64,000 nt of DNA from Sphingomonas sp. (GTDB lineage Bacteria; Pseudomonadota; Alphaproteobacteria; Sphingomonadales; Sphingomonadaceae), in contig NZ_JAQZBC010000001.1 in assembly GCF_029239295.1 (NCBI RefSeq), positions 1 to 64,000 on the forward strand. Reading direction: 5' to 3'. The position numbers and the translations under genes were made by a program. The notes beneath the pieces are model-generated. The model worked only from the letters and a program-made list of their open reading frames with translations. It was not told where the DNA came from and did no database searches. This document shows, in pieces, positions 28,838 through 38,731 of the stretch (positions are counted from its first letter, which is position 1; every line of letters starts with the position of its first letter).

Positions 28838-29983
28838 ATGAGCGATCACGACGACGAAGACGTAATCATCGAAACCATGACGCTGCCGCTCGACGGCTGG
28901 CATCGTGCCCGCGGCGGCCGGATGGTCGAGTTCGCGGGCTATTGGATGCCGGTCCAGTTCGAAGGCATCATGGCCGAACATCTGTGGACGCGCGAAAACG
29001 CCGGCCTGTTCGATGTCAGCCACATGGGCCAGATCACCTTGCGCGGCGACGGCCTGGTGCCCGCGCTCGAGGCGATGATGCCCGCGGATATCGCCGGCCT
29101 CGCGCTCAACCGCGCCCGCTACTCGCTGCTGCTCGACGAAAACGGCGGCATCCTCGACGATCTGATGCTGACGCGCCTTCCCGCGGACGAGGACGGCGAG
29201 CGCATCTACATGGTCGTCAACGGCGCGACCAAATATGACGACATCGCGCACATGCTCGATCATCTGCCGGACGACATCACGCTGAACCTGATGGAGGACC
29301 ATGCGCTGCTGGCGCTGCAGGGCCCCAAGGCAGTGGATGCACTGGTCCGGCTCGTGCCCGGCGTCGATGCTCTGGTGTTCATGCAGGCCGCACCCTTCAC
29401 CTGGCAGGGACATGACCTGTGGATCAGCCGCTCGGGCTATACCGGCGAGGATGGCTTCGAGATCTCGATCCCGGCGGAGGGCGTCGAGGCCTTCGCCGAT
29501 GCGCTGCTCGAGCAGCCAGAGGTGAAGCCGATCGGCCTTGGTGCGCGCGATTCGCTGCGGCTCGAGGCGGGCCTCCCGCTCTACGGCCATGATCTGTCGC
29601 CCGAGACGACGCCGGTGATGGCGGACCTCGGCTTCGCCTTGTTCAAGCGTCGCCGCGAGGAAGGCGGCTTCCCCGGCGCAGAGCGCATCCTGGCCGAGCG
29701 CGAGAACGGCCCCGCCACCAAGCGTGTCGGCCTGCTGGTCGAGGGGCGCCAGCCGGTACGAGAGGGCGCGACCGTGATCGATGAAGACGGCAGCACCGTC
29801 GGCAACGTCACGTCCGGCGGCTTCGCGCCGACTGTAGGGGCACCGATCGCCATGGCGTACGTTCCGCTCGCGATGGCCACGCCCGGCACCCCGATCCAGC
29901 TTTCGCAGCGCGGCAAGGTCCACACCGCCACCGTCACCGCAATGCCTTTCGTCCCCCACCGCTATGTCCGAGGAGCGAAGTAG
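28838..29983 (+). CDS. gcvT: Glycine cleavage system T protein (aminomethyltransferase)
   Basis: Transfers the methylene unit from lipoyl-GcvH to tetrahydrofolate, releasing ammonia. The 381-residue chain has FAGYWMPVQFEG, the catalytic/folate region LFDVSHMGQITLRG, the RSGYTGEDGFEISIP motif with its glutamate, GARDSLRLEAGLPLYGHDL and the C-terminal barrel GNVTSGGFAPTVG. The ATG at 28838 gives an acidic lead (SDHDDED) before the domain. It is the first gene after the riboswitch; gcvH starts at the very next base after its stop. Confidence 0.97.
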   Translation: MSDHDDEDVIIETMTLPLDGWHRARGGRMVEFAGYWMPVQFEGIMAEHLWTRENAGLFDVSHMGQITLRGDGLVPALEAMMPADIAGLALNRARYSLLLDENGGILDDLMLTRLPADEDGERIYMVVNGATKYDDIAHMLDHLPDDITLNLMEDHALLALQGPKAVDALVRLVPGVDALVFMQAAPFTWQGHDLWISRSGYTGEDGFEISIPAEGVEAFADALLEQPEVKPIGLGARDSLRLEAGLPLYGHDLSPETTPVMADLGFALFKRRREEGGFPGAERILAERENGPATKRVGLLVEGRQPVREGATVIDEDGSTVGNVTSGGFAPTVGAPIAMAYVPLAMATPGTPIQLSQRGKVHTATVTAMPFVPHRYVRGAK

Positions 29984-30355
29984 ATGAGCCGTTATTTCAC
30001 CGAGGATCATGAGTGGATCGACGTCGACGGTGATGTCGGCACGGTCGGCATCTCGGATTATGCGCAGGGCCAGCTCGGCGACATCGTGTTCGTCGACGTG
30101 CCGGAAGCCGGCAAGTCGCTCGGCAAGGGTGACGAGGCCGCCGTGGTCGAAAGCGTGAAGGCTGCCAGCGATGTCTATTCGCCGGTCTCGGGTTCGGTGA
30201 TCGAGGGCAATGCCGCGCTCGCCGACGAACCGGGCCTCGTGAACACCGATCCGGAAGGCGAGGGCTGGTTCTTCAAGCTGACCCTGTCCGACGCCTCGCA
30301 GCTCGACGGGCTGATGGACGAAACCGCCTACAAGGCGTTCGTCGAGAAGCTGTAA
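29984..30355 (+). CDS. gcvH: Glycine cleavage system H protein
   Basis: 123-residue lipoyl carrier that shuttles the aminomethyl group between P, T and L proteins. It begins [26 protein letters not shown] and carries the lipoylated lysine in [14 protein letters not shown], with the closing [18 protein letters not shown]. It abuts gcvT with no gap, and is followed by 117 bases containing small hairpins before gcvPA. The lipoamide dehydrogenase (L protein) is not encoded in this window. Confidence 0.97.
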   Translation: MSRYFTEDHEWIDVDGDVGTVGISDYAQGQLGDIVFVDVPEAGKSLGKGDEAAVVESVKAASDVYSPVSGSVIEGNAALADEPGLVNTDPEGEGWFFKLTLSDASQLDGLMDETAYKAFVEKL

Positions 30356-30362
30356 GATTTAA

Positions 30363-30420
30363 CCGGCCGCCCCTTCGGGGGAGGGGCCGGGGTGGGGCCC
30401 GTCCGCACAAGATTGGTGCG
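30363..30420. repeat. GC-rich hairpin cluster between gcvH and gcvPA
   Basis: The stretch contains CCCC-TTC-GGGG, a following GGGGCCGGGGTGGGGCCC tract and a 5-bp stem around AAGATTG (30404-30420). It resembles REP-like intergenic palindromes of sphingomonads and may adjust expression of gcvPA relative to gcvTH. A second copy of the CCCTTCGGGG core lies near 30450. Confidence 0.4.
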
Positions 30421-30472
30421 GTGACGCCGATCCAGCAGCGCTTCCCTTCGGGGTAAGTGCGGAGACATGTGA

Positions 30473-31831
30473 ATGCGCTACCTACCGCTTACCGACACCG
30501 ATCGCCGCGAGATGCTCGCCGTCATCGGCGCCGGCTCGATCGATGACCTGTTCGTCGACGTGCCCGAATCCGCGCGCCTGTCCGGGCCCATCGCGAACTT
30601 GCCCGCGCATGCCAGCGAGCTGGCGGTCGAACGCCACATGACGAAGCTCGCGCGGCAGAATTTGTCCGCCGGCGAGGCGCCGTTCTTCCTCGGCTGCGGC
30701 GCGTATCGCCATCACGTGCCCGCCAGCGTCGATCACCTGATCCAGCGCGGCGAGTTTCTGACCGCCTACACGCCCTATCAGCCGGAAATCGCGCAGGGCA
30801 CGCTGCAGATGCTGTTCGAATTCCAGACGCAGGTGGCACGCCTGCTCGGGACCGATGTGGCCAATGCATCGATGTACGACGGGTCGACGGCCTGCTGGGA
30901 GGCGATCGGCATGGCGCGCCGGATCACCAAGCGCGCCAAGGCGATCCTGTCGGGCGGTCTCCACCCGCATTACGTCTGCGTCGCCAGGACGATGGCGAAG
31001 TACACTGGCGATTCGCTGGAAACGTCGCTGCCGACGCTGACCGCCGAGACGGACGTCGACGCGCTGATCGCCAGCATCGATGACGATACCAGCTGCGTCG
31101 TCGTCCAATATCCCGACATCCTCGGCCGCATCACCGATCTTCAGCCGCTGGCCGACGCCTGCCACGCGAAGAAGGCGCTGCTGATCACCGTCGTCACCGA
31201 GCCGGTGGCACTCGGTGCGATCAAGTCGCCAGGTGAGATGGACGCCGATATCGTGGTGGGCGAGGGCCAGTCGATCGGCGTCGGCCTCCAGTTCGGCGGG
31301 CCCTATGTCGGCCTGTTCGGCTGCAAGGACAAATATGTCCGCCAGATGCCCGGCCGCCTGTGTGGTGAGACGGTGGATGCCGATGGCCGCCGCGGCTTCG
31401 TGCTGACGCTCTCCACCCGCGAGCAGCATATCCGCCGCGAGAAGGCGACCAGCAACATCTGCACCAACTCCGGCCTGTGTGCGTTGGCTTTCTCGATTCA
31501 CATGACGCTGTTGGGGGAGGCGGGCCTTCGCCGGCTCGCCGGGATCAACCACGCGCAGGCATGCCGCGCGGCGGATCGCCTGGCCAAGGTGCCCGGCGTG
31601 CGCGTCGTCAACGACAGCTTCTTCAACGAATTCACGCTCGACCTTGGCCAGGAGGCACGCTCGCTGGTGCGCACGCTCGCCGAGCGCGGCGTGCTCGCTG
31701 GCGTATCGCTCGGCCGGCTCTATCCCGGCGAAGGCGCGCTGGAGAATGGCTTGGTCGTGGCGGTGACCGAAACCGTGACCGACGAGGATATCGAGGCGCT
31801 GGCGACCGCGCTTCAGGAGGTGCTGGCATGA
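30473..31831 (+). CDS. gcvPA: Glycine dehydrogenase (decarboxylating) subunit 1
   Basis: N-terminal half of the split P protein, 452 residues, found in many alphaproteobacteria, Bacillus and archaea. It opens [18 protein letters not shown] and contains [51 protein letters not shown] and [20 protein letters not shown], all family signatures. It lacks the PLP lysine, which sits on subunit 2. Start ATG at 30473 with GGAG nine bases upstream. It overlaps gcvPB by four bases (ATGA). Confidence 0.96.
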   Translation: MRYLPLTDTDRREMLAVIGAGSIDDLFVDVPESARLSGPIANLPAHASELAVERHMTKLARQNLSAGEAPFFLGCGAYRHHVPASVDHLIQRGEFLTAYTPYQPEIAQGTLQMLFEFQTQVARLLGTDVANASMYDGSTACWEAIGMARRITKRAKAILSGGLHPHYVCVARTMAKYTGDSLETSLPTLTAETDVDALIASIDDDTSCVVVQYPDILGRITDLQPLADACHAKKALLITVVTEPVALGAIKSPGEMDADIVVGEGQSIGVGLQFGGPYVGLFGCKDKYVRQMPGRLCGETVDADGRRGFVLTLSTREQHIRREKATSNICTNSGLCALAFSIHMTLLGEAGLRRLAGINHAQACRAADRLAKVPGVRVVNDSFFNEFTLDLGQEARSLVRTLAERGVLAGVSLGRLYPGEGALENGLVVAVTETVTDEDIEALATALQEVLA

Positions 31832-33405
31832 CCATCAACCAGAGCGGCTGGAAGCCCACGTCGCCCCAGGCCAATGAAGGCGGCGCGCCCGCGACCTTCA
31901 CCGGCAACAAGGCGCTGATGCTGGAAGAGGCGCTGATCTTCGAGATCGGCGACGACCAGACCACCGGCGTCGATTTCGCTGGCGGCGAGGTGTCGACCGC
32001 CCGCCTCGGCAACCTCGCGCGCACCGCGTCGATCGGCCTGCCGGGCCTCAGCGAGCCGGAAACGGTGCGCCATTACACACGCCTCAGTCGGCAGAATTAC
32101 GCCATCGACCTCGGTCTCTTCCCGCTCGGCTCGTGCACGATGAAGCACAACCCGCGCCTGAACGAGAAGATGGCGCGGCTGCCGGGCTTTGCCGACGTTC
32201 ACCCGCTGCAGCCGGTCGACACGGTGCAGGGTGCGCTTGGCGTCATCAACGAGCTGGCCGTGTGGCTGATCGAACTGACCGGCATGCACGGCGTCGCGAT
32301 GAGCCCCAAGGCCGGCGCCCACGGCGAGCTCTGCGGCATCCTGTGCATCAAGGCGGCGCTGGAAAAGCGCGGCGAGGGGCATCGCAAGGTCGTGCTGGTG
32401 CCGGAAAGCGCCCATGGCACCAACCCGGCGACGGCGGCCTTCGCCGGCTTCAGCGTCGAGGATATTCCCGCCACGCCGGAGGGGCGCGTCGACACCGAGG
32501 CGCTGAAGGCGCGACTTGGGCCGGACGTTGCGGCGGTGATGATCACCAACCCGAACACCTGCGGCTTGTTCGAACGTGATCTGAAGGCGATTTCGGACGC
32601 GGTCCACGCGGCCGGCGCCTATGTCTATTGCGACGGCGCGAACTTCAACGCGATCGTCGGCCGCGTGCGTCCGGGCGACCTCGGCGTCGATGCGATGCAC
32701 ATCAATTTGCACAAGACCTTCTCCACCCCGCACGGCGGCGGCGGCCCGGGTTCCGGCCCGACCGTGCTCTCGGAGGCGCTGGCGCCGTTTGGCCCGCTGC
32801 CCTTCACCGCGCGGATGAAGGACGGCCATATCGCGCTGATCGAGGAAGAGACGGCGGGCGACGATCATCCCGACACGTTCGGCCGCATGACCGCGTTCCA
32901 CGGCCAGATGGGCATGTTCACCCGTGCGCTGACCTACATCCTCAGCCATGGCGCCGACGGCCTGCGTCAGGTCGCCGAAGATGCGGTGCTGAACGCCAAC
33001 TATGTCCTGCGCAGCCTTGAGGACACGCTCGACGCGCCGTTCGCCTTCTCCGGCCCATGCATGCACGAGGCGATCTTCTCCGACGAAGGCTTCCCCGAAG
33101 GCTTCTCGACGATCGACGTCGCCAAGGCACTGATCGACGAGGGCTTCCACCCGATGACCATGTATTTCCCGCTGGTCGTCCATGGCGCGATGCTGGTCGA
33201 GCCAACCGAGACCGAATCGAAGGCGGCGCTCGATCAGTTCGTCGGCGCGCTGCGCTCGGTGGCGGAACGCGCCAAGGCGGGCGACCAGAGCCTCAAGACC
33301 GCGCCGCACTTCGCACCCCGCAGCCGGCTCGACGAGACGCTGGCCGCGCGCAAGCCGAAGCTGGTGTGGAAGGCGCCGGTCGTCACCAGCGAGGCGGCAG
33401 AGTAA
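31828..33405 (+). CDS. gcvPB: Glycine dehydrogenase (decarboxylating) subunit 2
   Basis: C-terminal half of the split P protein, 525 residues, carrying the PLP site: the lysine in [19 protein letters not shown] forms the Schiff base. Other signatures are [43 protein letters not shown] and NPNTCGLFE. The start ATG at 31828, inside the end of gcvPA and preceded by AGGAGG, is chosen over a much longer out-of-family extension upstream. Subunits 1 and 2 together decarboxylate glycine and load the aminomethyl group on GcvH. Confidence 0.96.
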   Translation: MTINQSGWKPTSPQANEGGAPATFTGNKALMLEEALIFEIGDDQTTGVDFAGGEVSTARLGNLARTASIGLPGLSEPETVRHYTRLSRQNYAIDLGLFPLGSCTMKHNPRLNEKMARLPGFADVHPLQPVDTVQGALGVINELAVWLIELTGMHGVAMSPKAGAHGELCGILCIKAALEKRGEGHRKVVLVPESAHGTNPATAAFAGFSVEDIPATPEGRVDTEALKARLGPDVAAVMITNPNTCGLFERDLKAISDAVHAAGAYVYCDGANFNAIVGRVRPGDLGVDAMHINLHKTFSTPHGGGGPGSGPTVLSEALAPFGPLPFTARMKDGHIALIEEETAGDDHPDTFGRMTAFHGQMGMFTRALTYILSHGADGLRQVAEDAVLNANYVLRSLEDTLDAPFAFSGPCMHEAIFSDEGFPEGFSTIDVAKALIDEGFHPMTMYFPLVVHGAMLVEPTETESKAALDQFVGALRSVAERAKAGDQSLKTAPHFAPRSRLDETLAARKPKLVWKAPVVTSEAAE

Positions 33406-33407
33406 AT

Positions 33408-33719
33408 ATGTCGGGCCGGGCGGTGCTGGCTGGCGCCGCCGGCCTGATTGGCGGGGCCGCCATCGGCCTGCTTGTCGCGCTGGCCTTTGTTCACCTGTGG
33501 CACAATGTACTGGGCCTCCCACCGCTCAACGACGATCCCAAACCGGGCATCGCAATGCTGGGCGGGGTGGTGCCGATCTCCATGGGAACCGGCGCGTTGC
33601 TCGGCACGGCCGGCATGGTGCGGCGTGCGCGGCGAGAGCAGTCGCTACGCCTTTGGCTGGTCGTGTTTGCTGTCGCGCTCGCGGTGATTTTGGCCGGTCT
33701 GGCCGCAATCATCGCCTGA
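33408..33719 (+). CDS. Small membrane protein, unknown function, appended to the gcv operon
   Basis: 103 residues starting two bases after the gcvPB stop. Three hydrophobic segments are predicted: about 4-28 (VLAGAAGLIGGAAIGLLVALAF), 48-68 (IAMLGGVVPISMGTGALLGTAG) and 80-102 (RLWLVVFAVALAVILAGLAAII). A basic patch RRARREQ separates the last two, indicating a cytoplasmic loop. No family is recognised. Its position at the end of a riboswitch-controlled operon suggests it is made when glycine is abundant; a role in glycine transport would be speculation. Confidence 0.65.
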   Translation: MSGRAVLAGAAGLIGGAAIGLLVALAFVHLWHNVLGLPPLNDDPKPGIAMLGGVVPISMGTGALLGTAGMVRRARREQSLRLWLVVFAVALAVILAGLAAIIA

Positions 33720-33733
33720 GGACGCCCGGGAGG

Positions 33734-33988
33734 TCAGGCGTCGTTGCGTTTCGGCCGCAGTGACGCTGCCAGCATGATGCCGGCACTGATCTGCGCGAGG
33801 CCGTACAACCGGCGCCTTCCGGCATGGCGGCCGAACGGGCGGACCAATGCGTCCACCGCGCCGACATCCGATCGCCACAGCGCGACGTGGCGCTTGGGCT
33901 GCAACAGCCCCAGCAGCCCATCGCCGATCATGAACACCGCGGCCATTTCGGCCGATCGCTTGAGGCCCAGCGCCAGATTGTCGTCCAT
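33734..33988 (-). CDS. Hypothetical protein, 84 residues
   Basis: Short basic protein starting at ATG 33988, 20 bases after the DUF885 gene stop on the same strand. It contains a moderately hydrophobic stretch near residues 14-30 (EMAAVFMIGDGLLGLL) and another near 63-78 (LYGLAQISAGIMLAAS), so it could be a small membrane protein. The sequence pattern RHVALWRSDVGAVDALVRPFGRH is seen in small uncharacterised alphaproteobacterial proteins. No Shine-Dalgarno is obvious. It converges with the gcv-linked membrane protein; a 7-bp stem at 33713-33740 spans both stop codons. Confidence 0.55.
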   Translation of the reverse strand: MDDNLALGLKRSAEMAAVFMIGDGLLGLLQPKRHVALWRSDVGAVDALVRPFGRHAGRRRLYGLAQISAGIMLAASLRPKRNDA

Positions 33989-34008
33989 GCCGGGCTAAAC
34001 GCTTGGGA

Positions 34009-35757
34009 TCAGGCGGCGGGTTCCTTGGGATAAGGCGATGGGCCTCCTTCCGCGATGAACCGATCGACGCGCGCCTCGAGCACCGGGATCGGCACGCTGC
34101 CAAGGCTCAGCACCATGTCGTGAAAGTTGCGGATGTCGAACGTGTCGCCCAGTGCCTTTTCGGCCTTCGCGCGCGTGCGCTGAACCGCGAGTTGGCCCAG
34201 GTAATAGCTCAGCGCCTGCGCCGGCCAGCCGATGTAGCGGTCGACCTCTGTGGTGATCTCATGCTCGCTCAGCGCGGTATTCTCGCGGAAATATTGCAGC
34301 GCCTGGTCGCGCGTCCATCCCTTGGCATGGATACTGGTGTCGATCACCAGCCGGGCCGCCCGCCACGCCTGGTACGACAGCATGCCGAACCGCTCATAGG
34401 GCGTGCGATAGAAACCCATCTCGTCCCCCAGCCGCTCGGTATACAGCGCCCAGCCTTCGCCAAACGCCGAGATGTAGCTGTTGCGCCGGAACGGCTTCAG
34501 CGTGGTGTTTTCGATCGACAGCGGCATCTGGAAGGCGTGCCCCGGCGCGCTCTCGTGAAGCGTCAGCGCCGGCAGCTGGAACAGCGGGCGCGATGGCAGA
34601 TCGTAGGTGTTGACCAGATACGTCCCCGGCCCGCCGCGCCCGGCGGTGTAGAAGGGCGCGATATCGGGCGGCACCTCGATGATCGCGAAGCGCTGGCGCG
34701 GCAGCCGGCCGAACCATTTGCCCGCCATCGCGTCGAACCGCTTCGCATGCCACGCCGCTTCCTTCATCAGCTCGTCGGCGGTCTTGGGGTAGAATTGCGG
34801 ATCGGTGCGCAGGAACTTCAGGAACGCCGGCAGGTCGCCGTCGAACTTGGCGTCCTTCTTCACCTGCTCCATCTCGGCGCGGATCTTGGCGATTTCGGCC
34901 AGGCCCAGCGCGTGGATCGCGTCGGGCGTCATGTTTAGCGTCGTGAAGGCGCGAATGCGGCTGCGGTAATAGGCCGGGCCATTGTCATAGCGCGTCGCCG
35001 CCAGCTCGTTGGTCATGCCGGGAAAATAGTCGGTGCGCAGGAACGTCAGCAGCGTCTTGTGCGCGGGCACGATCTGCTCGGCGATGATCGCGCGCGCTTC
35101 CGCCTGCAACGCAGCGCGCCGATCGGCCGGGATCGACGCGGGCAGCTTGGCGAACGGCTGGTAATAGACCACCGACGTCGGATCGGTCGCCGTGGCGATG
35201 GTCTCTACCGCCTTGTCGCGACCCTGCATGATGACGGCGGGCGGGGTGAAGCCGCGCTTCAGGCCCAGCCTCATATTGTCGGTCTGCTGCGCCAGATACC
35301 GCGGCACGGTGCGCAGCCAGCTCAGGTATCTGCGATAATCCTTCTCGCCCCCGGCAAAGCTTCCCCGCGCGGTATAATGCAGGTCGCTCCAGAACGCGCT
35401 GTCGCCGTTCAGCGGCTTTTCCCATTCGCGGAACTGTTCTTCGTCGATCTGCGCCGCGATTTGCGCGCGATAGACCTGCCAGTCGATCAGCGTGTCGGGC
35501 GACAACCGCTTGGTATCGATCGCATCCAGCTTCGCCAGCGTTTCCTTCCAATAGGCGAGCCGCTTGGCATGCGCCTCGGCGGATACGTCGGGCAAGCGAT
35601 CGTCCACCACGCCGGGCCCGGACTCGGCAATGCCTTCACCCTCGCGCCAGGCCCATTCGGCGCGCCAGATCGCGTCAAAGGCCGCGTCGGCGGGGGTAGC
35701 GGCAGGGGCAGGAGCGGTGGCAGCGGCAACAAGGGCCAGCGAAGTAACGAAGGGCAT
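34009..35757 (-). CDS. DUF885 family exported metallopeptidase-like protein
   Basis: 582 residues. The N-terminus (MPFVTSLALVAAATAPAPAA) looks like a short signal peptide without basic residues. The DUF885 zinc-peptidase pattern is present: the histidines in LTLHESAPGHAFQ with a downstream glutamate in SAFGEGWALYTERL, as in carboxypeptidase Taq-like enzymes. Other family blocks are TDYFPGMTNELAATRYDNGPAYY and GWPAQALSYYLGQLA. The likely role is periplasmic peptide degradation. It is followed by a small gene on the same strand and faces the EamA gene from 40 bases away in the same direction. Confidence 0.85.
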   Translation of the reverse strand: MPFVTSLALVAAATAPAPAATPADAAFDAIWRAEWAWREGEGIAESGPGVVDDRLPDVSAEAHAKRLAYWKETLAKLDAIDTKRLSPDTLIDWQVYRAQIAAQIDEEQFREWEKPLNGDSAFWSDLHYTARGSFAGGEKDYRRYLSWLRTVPRYLAQQTDNMRLGLKRGFTPPAVIMQGRDKAVETIATATDPTSVVYYQPFAKLPASIPADRRAALQAEARAIIAEQIVPAHKTLLTFLRTDYFPGMTNELAATRYDNGPAYYRSRIRAFTTLNMTPDAIHALGLAEIAKIRAEMEQVKKDAKFDGDLPAFLKFLRTDPQFYPKTADELMKEAAWHAKRFDAMAGKWFGRLPRQRFAIIEVPPDIAPFYTAGRGGPGTYLVNTYDLPSRPLFQLPALTLHESAPGHAFQMPLSIENTTLKPFRRNSYISAFGEGWALYTERLGDEMGFYRTPYERFGMLSYQAWRAARLVIDTSIHAKGWTRDQALQYFRENTALSEHEITTEVDRYIGWPAQALSYYLGQLAVQRTRAKAEKALGDTFDIRNFHDMVLSLGSVPIPVLEARVDRFIAEGGPSPYPKEPAA

Positions 35758-35797
35758 GTCAGGCTAGGTGTCCGATCATCACCATCCTCGCAAGCCG

Positions 35798-36697
35798 TCA
35801 CTCCATCGAAATCGCGCCCTTCGTCTCCTTCCGCCGCCGCACATGCTCACGCCACACAATGTAGAGGCCCGACGCGATGATCACCGGCGCGCCCAGCCAG
35901 GTGCTTGGCACCGGCAGCATCCCGAACACGATCCAGCCGAACAGCGTCGCCCACAGCAGCGCGGTATAATCCATCGGCACCACCAGGCTGACGTCACCCA
36001 GCTGCAGCGACCGGGTCATTGCGATTTGCGCCACGCCGCCAAGCAGGCCGATCGCCAGCAGCAATGCCCACACAAGTGGCGTGTGCGCCTTCACCGAGAA
36101 GGCGTAGACCAGGGAAAGCGGCACCAGCGACAGGGTGGAAAACCAGAAAACGGTGGTCAGGCCCGACTCCGTCTTCCCGATCGTGCGCAGCAAAATCGAG
36201 ATGCAGGCAGTGCAGAACGCCGCGCCCAGCCCGGTCATGATGCCCAGCGGCGGGATGTGCCCGTCGCCTGGCTGAGTGACGATCAGCACGCCGATGAAAC
36301 CCGCCAGCACCGCCGCCCATCGCCGCCAGCCGGTTGCCTCGTGAAGAAGCAGCGCGCCCAGCACGGTCGCGAAGATCGGCATGGAGAAGCCAAGCGTCGT
36401 CGCCTCCGCCAGCGGCAGCAGCAGCAACGTCCAGAAGGTGAGCGACATGGCGGTCAGCCCGATGACGCAGCGAAGTACGTGCGCGCCGAATCGCTGCGTC
36501 TTGAGCGAGGCAAATCCCGGCCCCGCCCCGACGATTGAGGCCACCAGCAGTGCTGCCCCGAACTGCCGCCAGAACAGGATCTCGCCCAGCCCGGCGCCGT
36601 GCGCCTCCGCGACCTTGATCACCACGTTCATCGTCGCAAACAAGGCGACGGACGTAAGGCGCAGGCCGATGGCGCGAGCGACGTTATCCTGACCCAT
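35798..36697 (-). CDS. EamA-family (DMT superfamily) transporter
   Basis: 299 residues with ten hydrophobic helices arranged as two EamA repeats (about 10-140 and 155-285). Landmarks are NVVIKVAEAHGAGLGEILFWRQFGAALL in repeat 1 and PMDYTALLWATLFGWIVFGMLP in repeat 2, both typical of the RhaT/EamA carriers that export metabolites such as amino acids or nucleobases. A basic tail (RREHVRRRKETKG-like) ends in the cytoplasm. Divergent from proS with 47 bases between start codons. The substrate cannot be named. Confidence 0.85.
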   Translation of the reverse strand: MGQDNVARAIGLRLTSVALFATMNVVIKVAEAHGAGLGEILFWRQFGAALLVASIVGAGPGFASLKTQRFGAHVLRCVIGLTAMSLTFWTLLLLPLAEATTLGFSMPIFATVLGALLLHEATGWRRWAAVLAGFIGVLIVTQPGDGHIPPLGIMTGLGAAFCTACISILLRTIGKTESGLTTVFWFSTLSLVPLSLVYAFSVKAHTPLVWALLLAIGLLGGVAQIAMTRSLQLGDVSLVVPMDYTALLWATLFGWIVFGMLPVPSTWLGAPVIIASGLYIVWREHVRRRKETKGAISME

Positions 36698-36744
36698 TGG
36701 AACAGGCCCTAGCGAGCGACCCCGCGAGAAGCTATCCGCGCCTG

Positions 36745-38280
36745 ATGATCAAGCACGCACTCCCCGTCACGCGCGAGGCGGATTTCGCCGCCTGGTACCA
36801 AACCGTCATTTCGGAAGCCGACCTCGCCGAGGAATCGGGCGTGCGCGGCTGCATGGTCATCCGGCCATGGGGCTATGGCATCTGGGAGCGGATCCAGCGC
36901 CTGCTCGACGATCGCATCAAGGCGACCGGCCACGAAAATTGCTACTTCCCGCTCTTCATCCCTCTCTCCTATTTCGAGAAGGAGGCGGAGCATGTCGAAG
37001 GCTTCGCGAAGGAGATGGCGGTCGTCACCCACCATCGCCTCGTCTCGGACGGAAAGGGCGGCCTGACGCCCGATCCCGAGGCCAAGCTGGAGGAGCCGCT
37101 GGTCGTTCGTCCCACCAGCGAAACGGTGATCGGCACCGCCTTCTCCCGCTGGGTCCAGTCTTGGCGCGACCTCCCCGTTCTCATCAACCAATGGGCCAAT
37201 GTCGTCCGCTGGGAGATGCGCACGCGCATGTTCCTGCGCACCAGCGAATTCCTCTGGCAGGAAGGGCACACCGCCCACGCCACCGCAGACGAGGCGCGCG
37301 AAGAGACGCTCAAGATGCTCGAAGTCTATCGCGACTTCGCCGAAAACTGCCTCGCCCTGCCGGTCATCGCTGGCGAAAAGCCGGAGAATGAGCGTTTCCC
37401 CGGCGCCGTCGCGACATACTCGATCGAGGCGATGATGCAGGATGGCAAGGCGCTCCAGGCGGGCACCAGCCACTTCCTGGGCACCAATTTCGCCCATGCG
37501 CAGAACATCCGTTTCCAGAACGCCAATGGTGAGCTGGAGTTTGCCAACACCACCAGCTGGGGCGTCTCGACCCGCATGATCGGCGGCGTCATCATGGTTC
37601 ATGGCGACGACGACGGCCTGCGCGTGCCGCCCCGCATTGCGCCGTGGCAGGTGGTCATCGTCCCCATGCTGCGTGACAAGCCCGAGGATGCGGAGCTGGT
37701 CGATTATTGCAAGGCGCTGCAGGCGGATCTCGCCAGGCAGACCGCGCTGGGCGAACCGGTGCGCGCGCTGCTCGACCTGAAGCCCGCAAAGGCCGCGACG
37801 AAGCGCTGGGGGTGGGTGAAGAAAGGCGCGCCGATCATCGTCGAGGTCGGCCCGCGCGACATGGCCGGTGGCAACGTCTCGGTCGTCCGCCGCGACCGCC
37901 TCTACCGCGAGGACGGCAAGCTCGACAGCGGGATCGTCACCCGGGAGACGTTCGTCGAACAGGCCGGCGCGATGCTGGAGGACATTCAGGTAGCGCTCCA
38001 CAAGGAGGCGTCCGAGCGGCTGAAGGCCAGCATCAGCCCGGTCGATGACTGGGCCGGCGTGGAGGCGATGTTTGCCGACAGCGCGGCCAAGCCGGGCTGG
38101 GCCGACGTCGCCTGGTCGCGCCCGACCGGCGCCGAGCTCGACAAGGTGGTCGAGCGGCTGAAGGCGCTGAAGCTCACGATCCGCAACGCGCCGATGGGGC
38201 AGACCGGCCATCCGGGCGCCGCCTGCATCTTCACCGGCGGCCCCGCCGTGGAACGCGTGCTGATCGGACGGTCCTACTGA
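36745..38280 (+). CDS. proS: Prolyl-tRNA synthetase, archaeal/eukaryotic type
   Basis: 511-residue class II synthetase of the ProS3 (archaeal/eukaryotic-like) type. It lacks the YbaK-like editing insertion of E. coli ProRS and has the C-terminal extension of the group, ending in the conserved tyrosine (LIGRSY). Motifs: RPWGYGIWERIQ, HENCYFPLFIPLSYF, RPTSETVIGTAF (motif 2 approach), RTSEFLWQEGHTAHAT, SHFLGTNFAHAQNI and the anticodon domain VVIVPMLRDK. ATG 36745 is preferred to a TTG at 36697 that would overlap the divergent start. The stop overlaps the thioesterase ATG (TGATG). Confidence 0.94.
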   Translation: MIKHALPVTREADFAAWYQTVISEADLAEESGVRGCMVIRPWGYGIWERIQRLLDDRIKATGHENCYFPLFIPLSYFEKEAEHVEGFAKEMAVVTHHRLVSDGKGGLTPDPEAKLEEPLVVRPTSETVIGTAFSRWVQSWRDLPVLINQWANVVRWEMRTRMFLRTSEFLWQEGHTAHATADEAREETLKMLEVYRDFAENCLALPVIAGEKPENERFPGAVATYSIEAMMQDGKALQAGTSHFLGTNFAHAQNIRFQNANGELEFANTTSWGVSTRMIGGVIMVHGDDDGLRVPPRIAPWQVVIVPMLRDKPEDAELVDYCKALQADLARQTALGEPVRALLDLKPAKAATKRWGWVKKGAPIIVEVGPRDMAGGNVSVVRRDRLYREDGKLDSGIVTRETFVEQAGAMLEDIQVALHKEASERLKASISPVDDWAGVEAMFADSAAKPGWADVAWSRPTGAELDKVVERLKALKLTIRNAPMGQTGHPGAACIFTGGPAVERVLIGRSY

Positions 38281-38708
38281 TGGCGATCTGGACCCGCCCG
38301 ATCGACCTGGCGCAGCTCAACACCCTGGGGGAGGGCGTCCTCCCGGGGCTGCTGGAGATCGAGTTCACCGACCATGGCGACGACTGGTTGCGCGCCCGCA
38401 TGCCGGTCAACAAGAAGGTGCATCAGCCGTTCGGTCGTCTCCACGGCGGTGCCTCGGTCGTGCTGGCGGAAACGGTCGCATCGGTCGCCGGAGCGATGGC
38501 CGTGCCGGAGGGCAAGGTGACCGTGGGGCTTGATATCAACGCCAATCACGTCCGCGCCGCGCGCGACGGCTATGTCCATGCCACCGCCAAGGCGGAGCAG
38601 CTCGGCCGCACCACGCAGGTGTGGACGATCCGGATCGAGGACGATGCCGGAAAGCTCATCTGCCTGTCGCGCATGACAGCCGCGGTGATCGACGCGGCCG
38701 CCGGCTGA
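38280..38708 (+). CDS. Hotdog-fold thioesterase (PaaI/4HBT, MenI-like)
   Basis: 142 residues of the PaaI-type hotdog family. The helix motif LHGGASVVLAETVAS carries the catalytic glutamate, preceded by HQPFGRLHG with the conserved glycine/histidine turn; GLDINANHVRAARDGYV and the C-terminal strand complete the fold. The closest subgroup by pattern is 1,4-dihydroxy-2-naphthoyl-CoA or phenylacetyl-CoA hydrolase. It starts on the last base of proS, so it is cotranslated with a tRNA synthetase; no functional reason is evident. Confidence 0.85.
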   Translation: MAIWTRPIDLAQLNTLGEGVLPGLLEIEFTDHGDDWLRARMPVNKKVHQPFGRLHGGASVVLAETVASVAGAMAVPEGKVTVGLDINANHVRAARDGYVHATAKAEQLGRTTQVWTIRIEDDAGKLICLSRMTAAVIDAAAG

Positions 38709-38731
38709 ACGTCGGGGCCGTTCGCCACGCC

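Noticed and set aside
31477..31827. GcvPB starting at 31477
   Set aside because: The segment overlaps gcvPA out of frame; the ATGA overlap and AGGAGG at 31828 define the true start.
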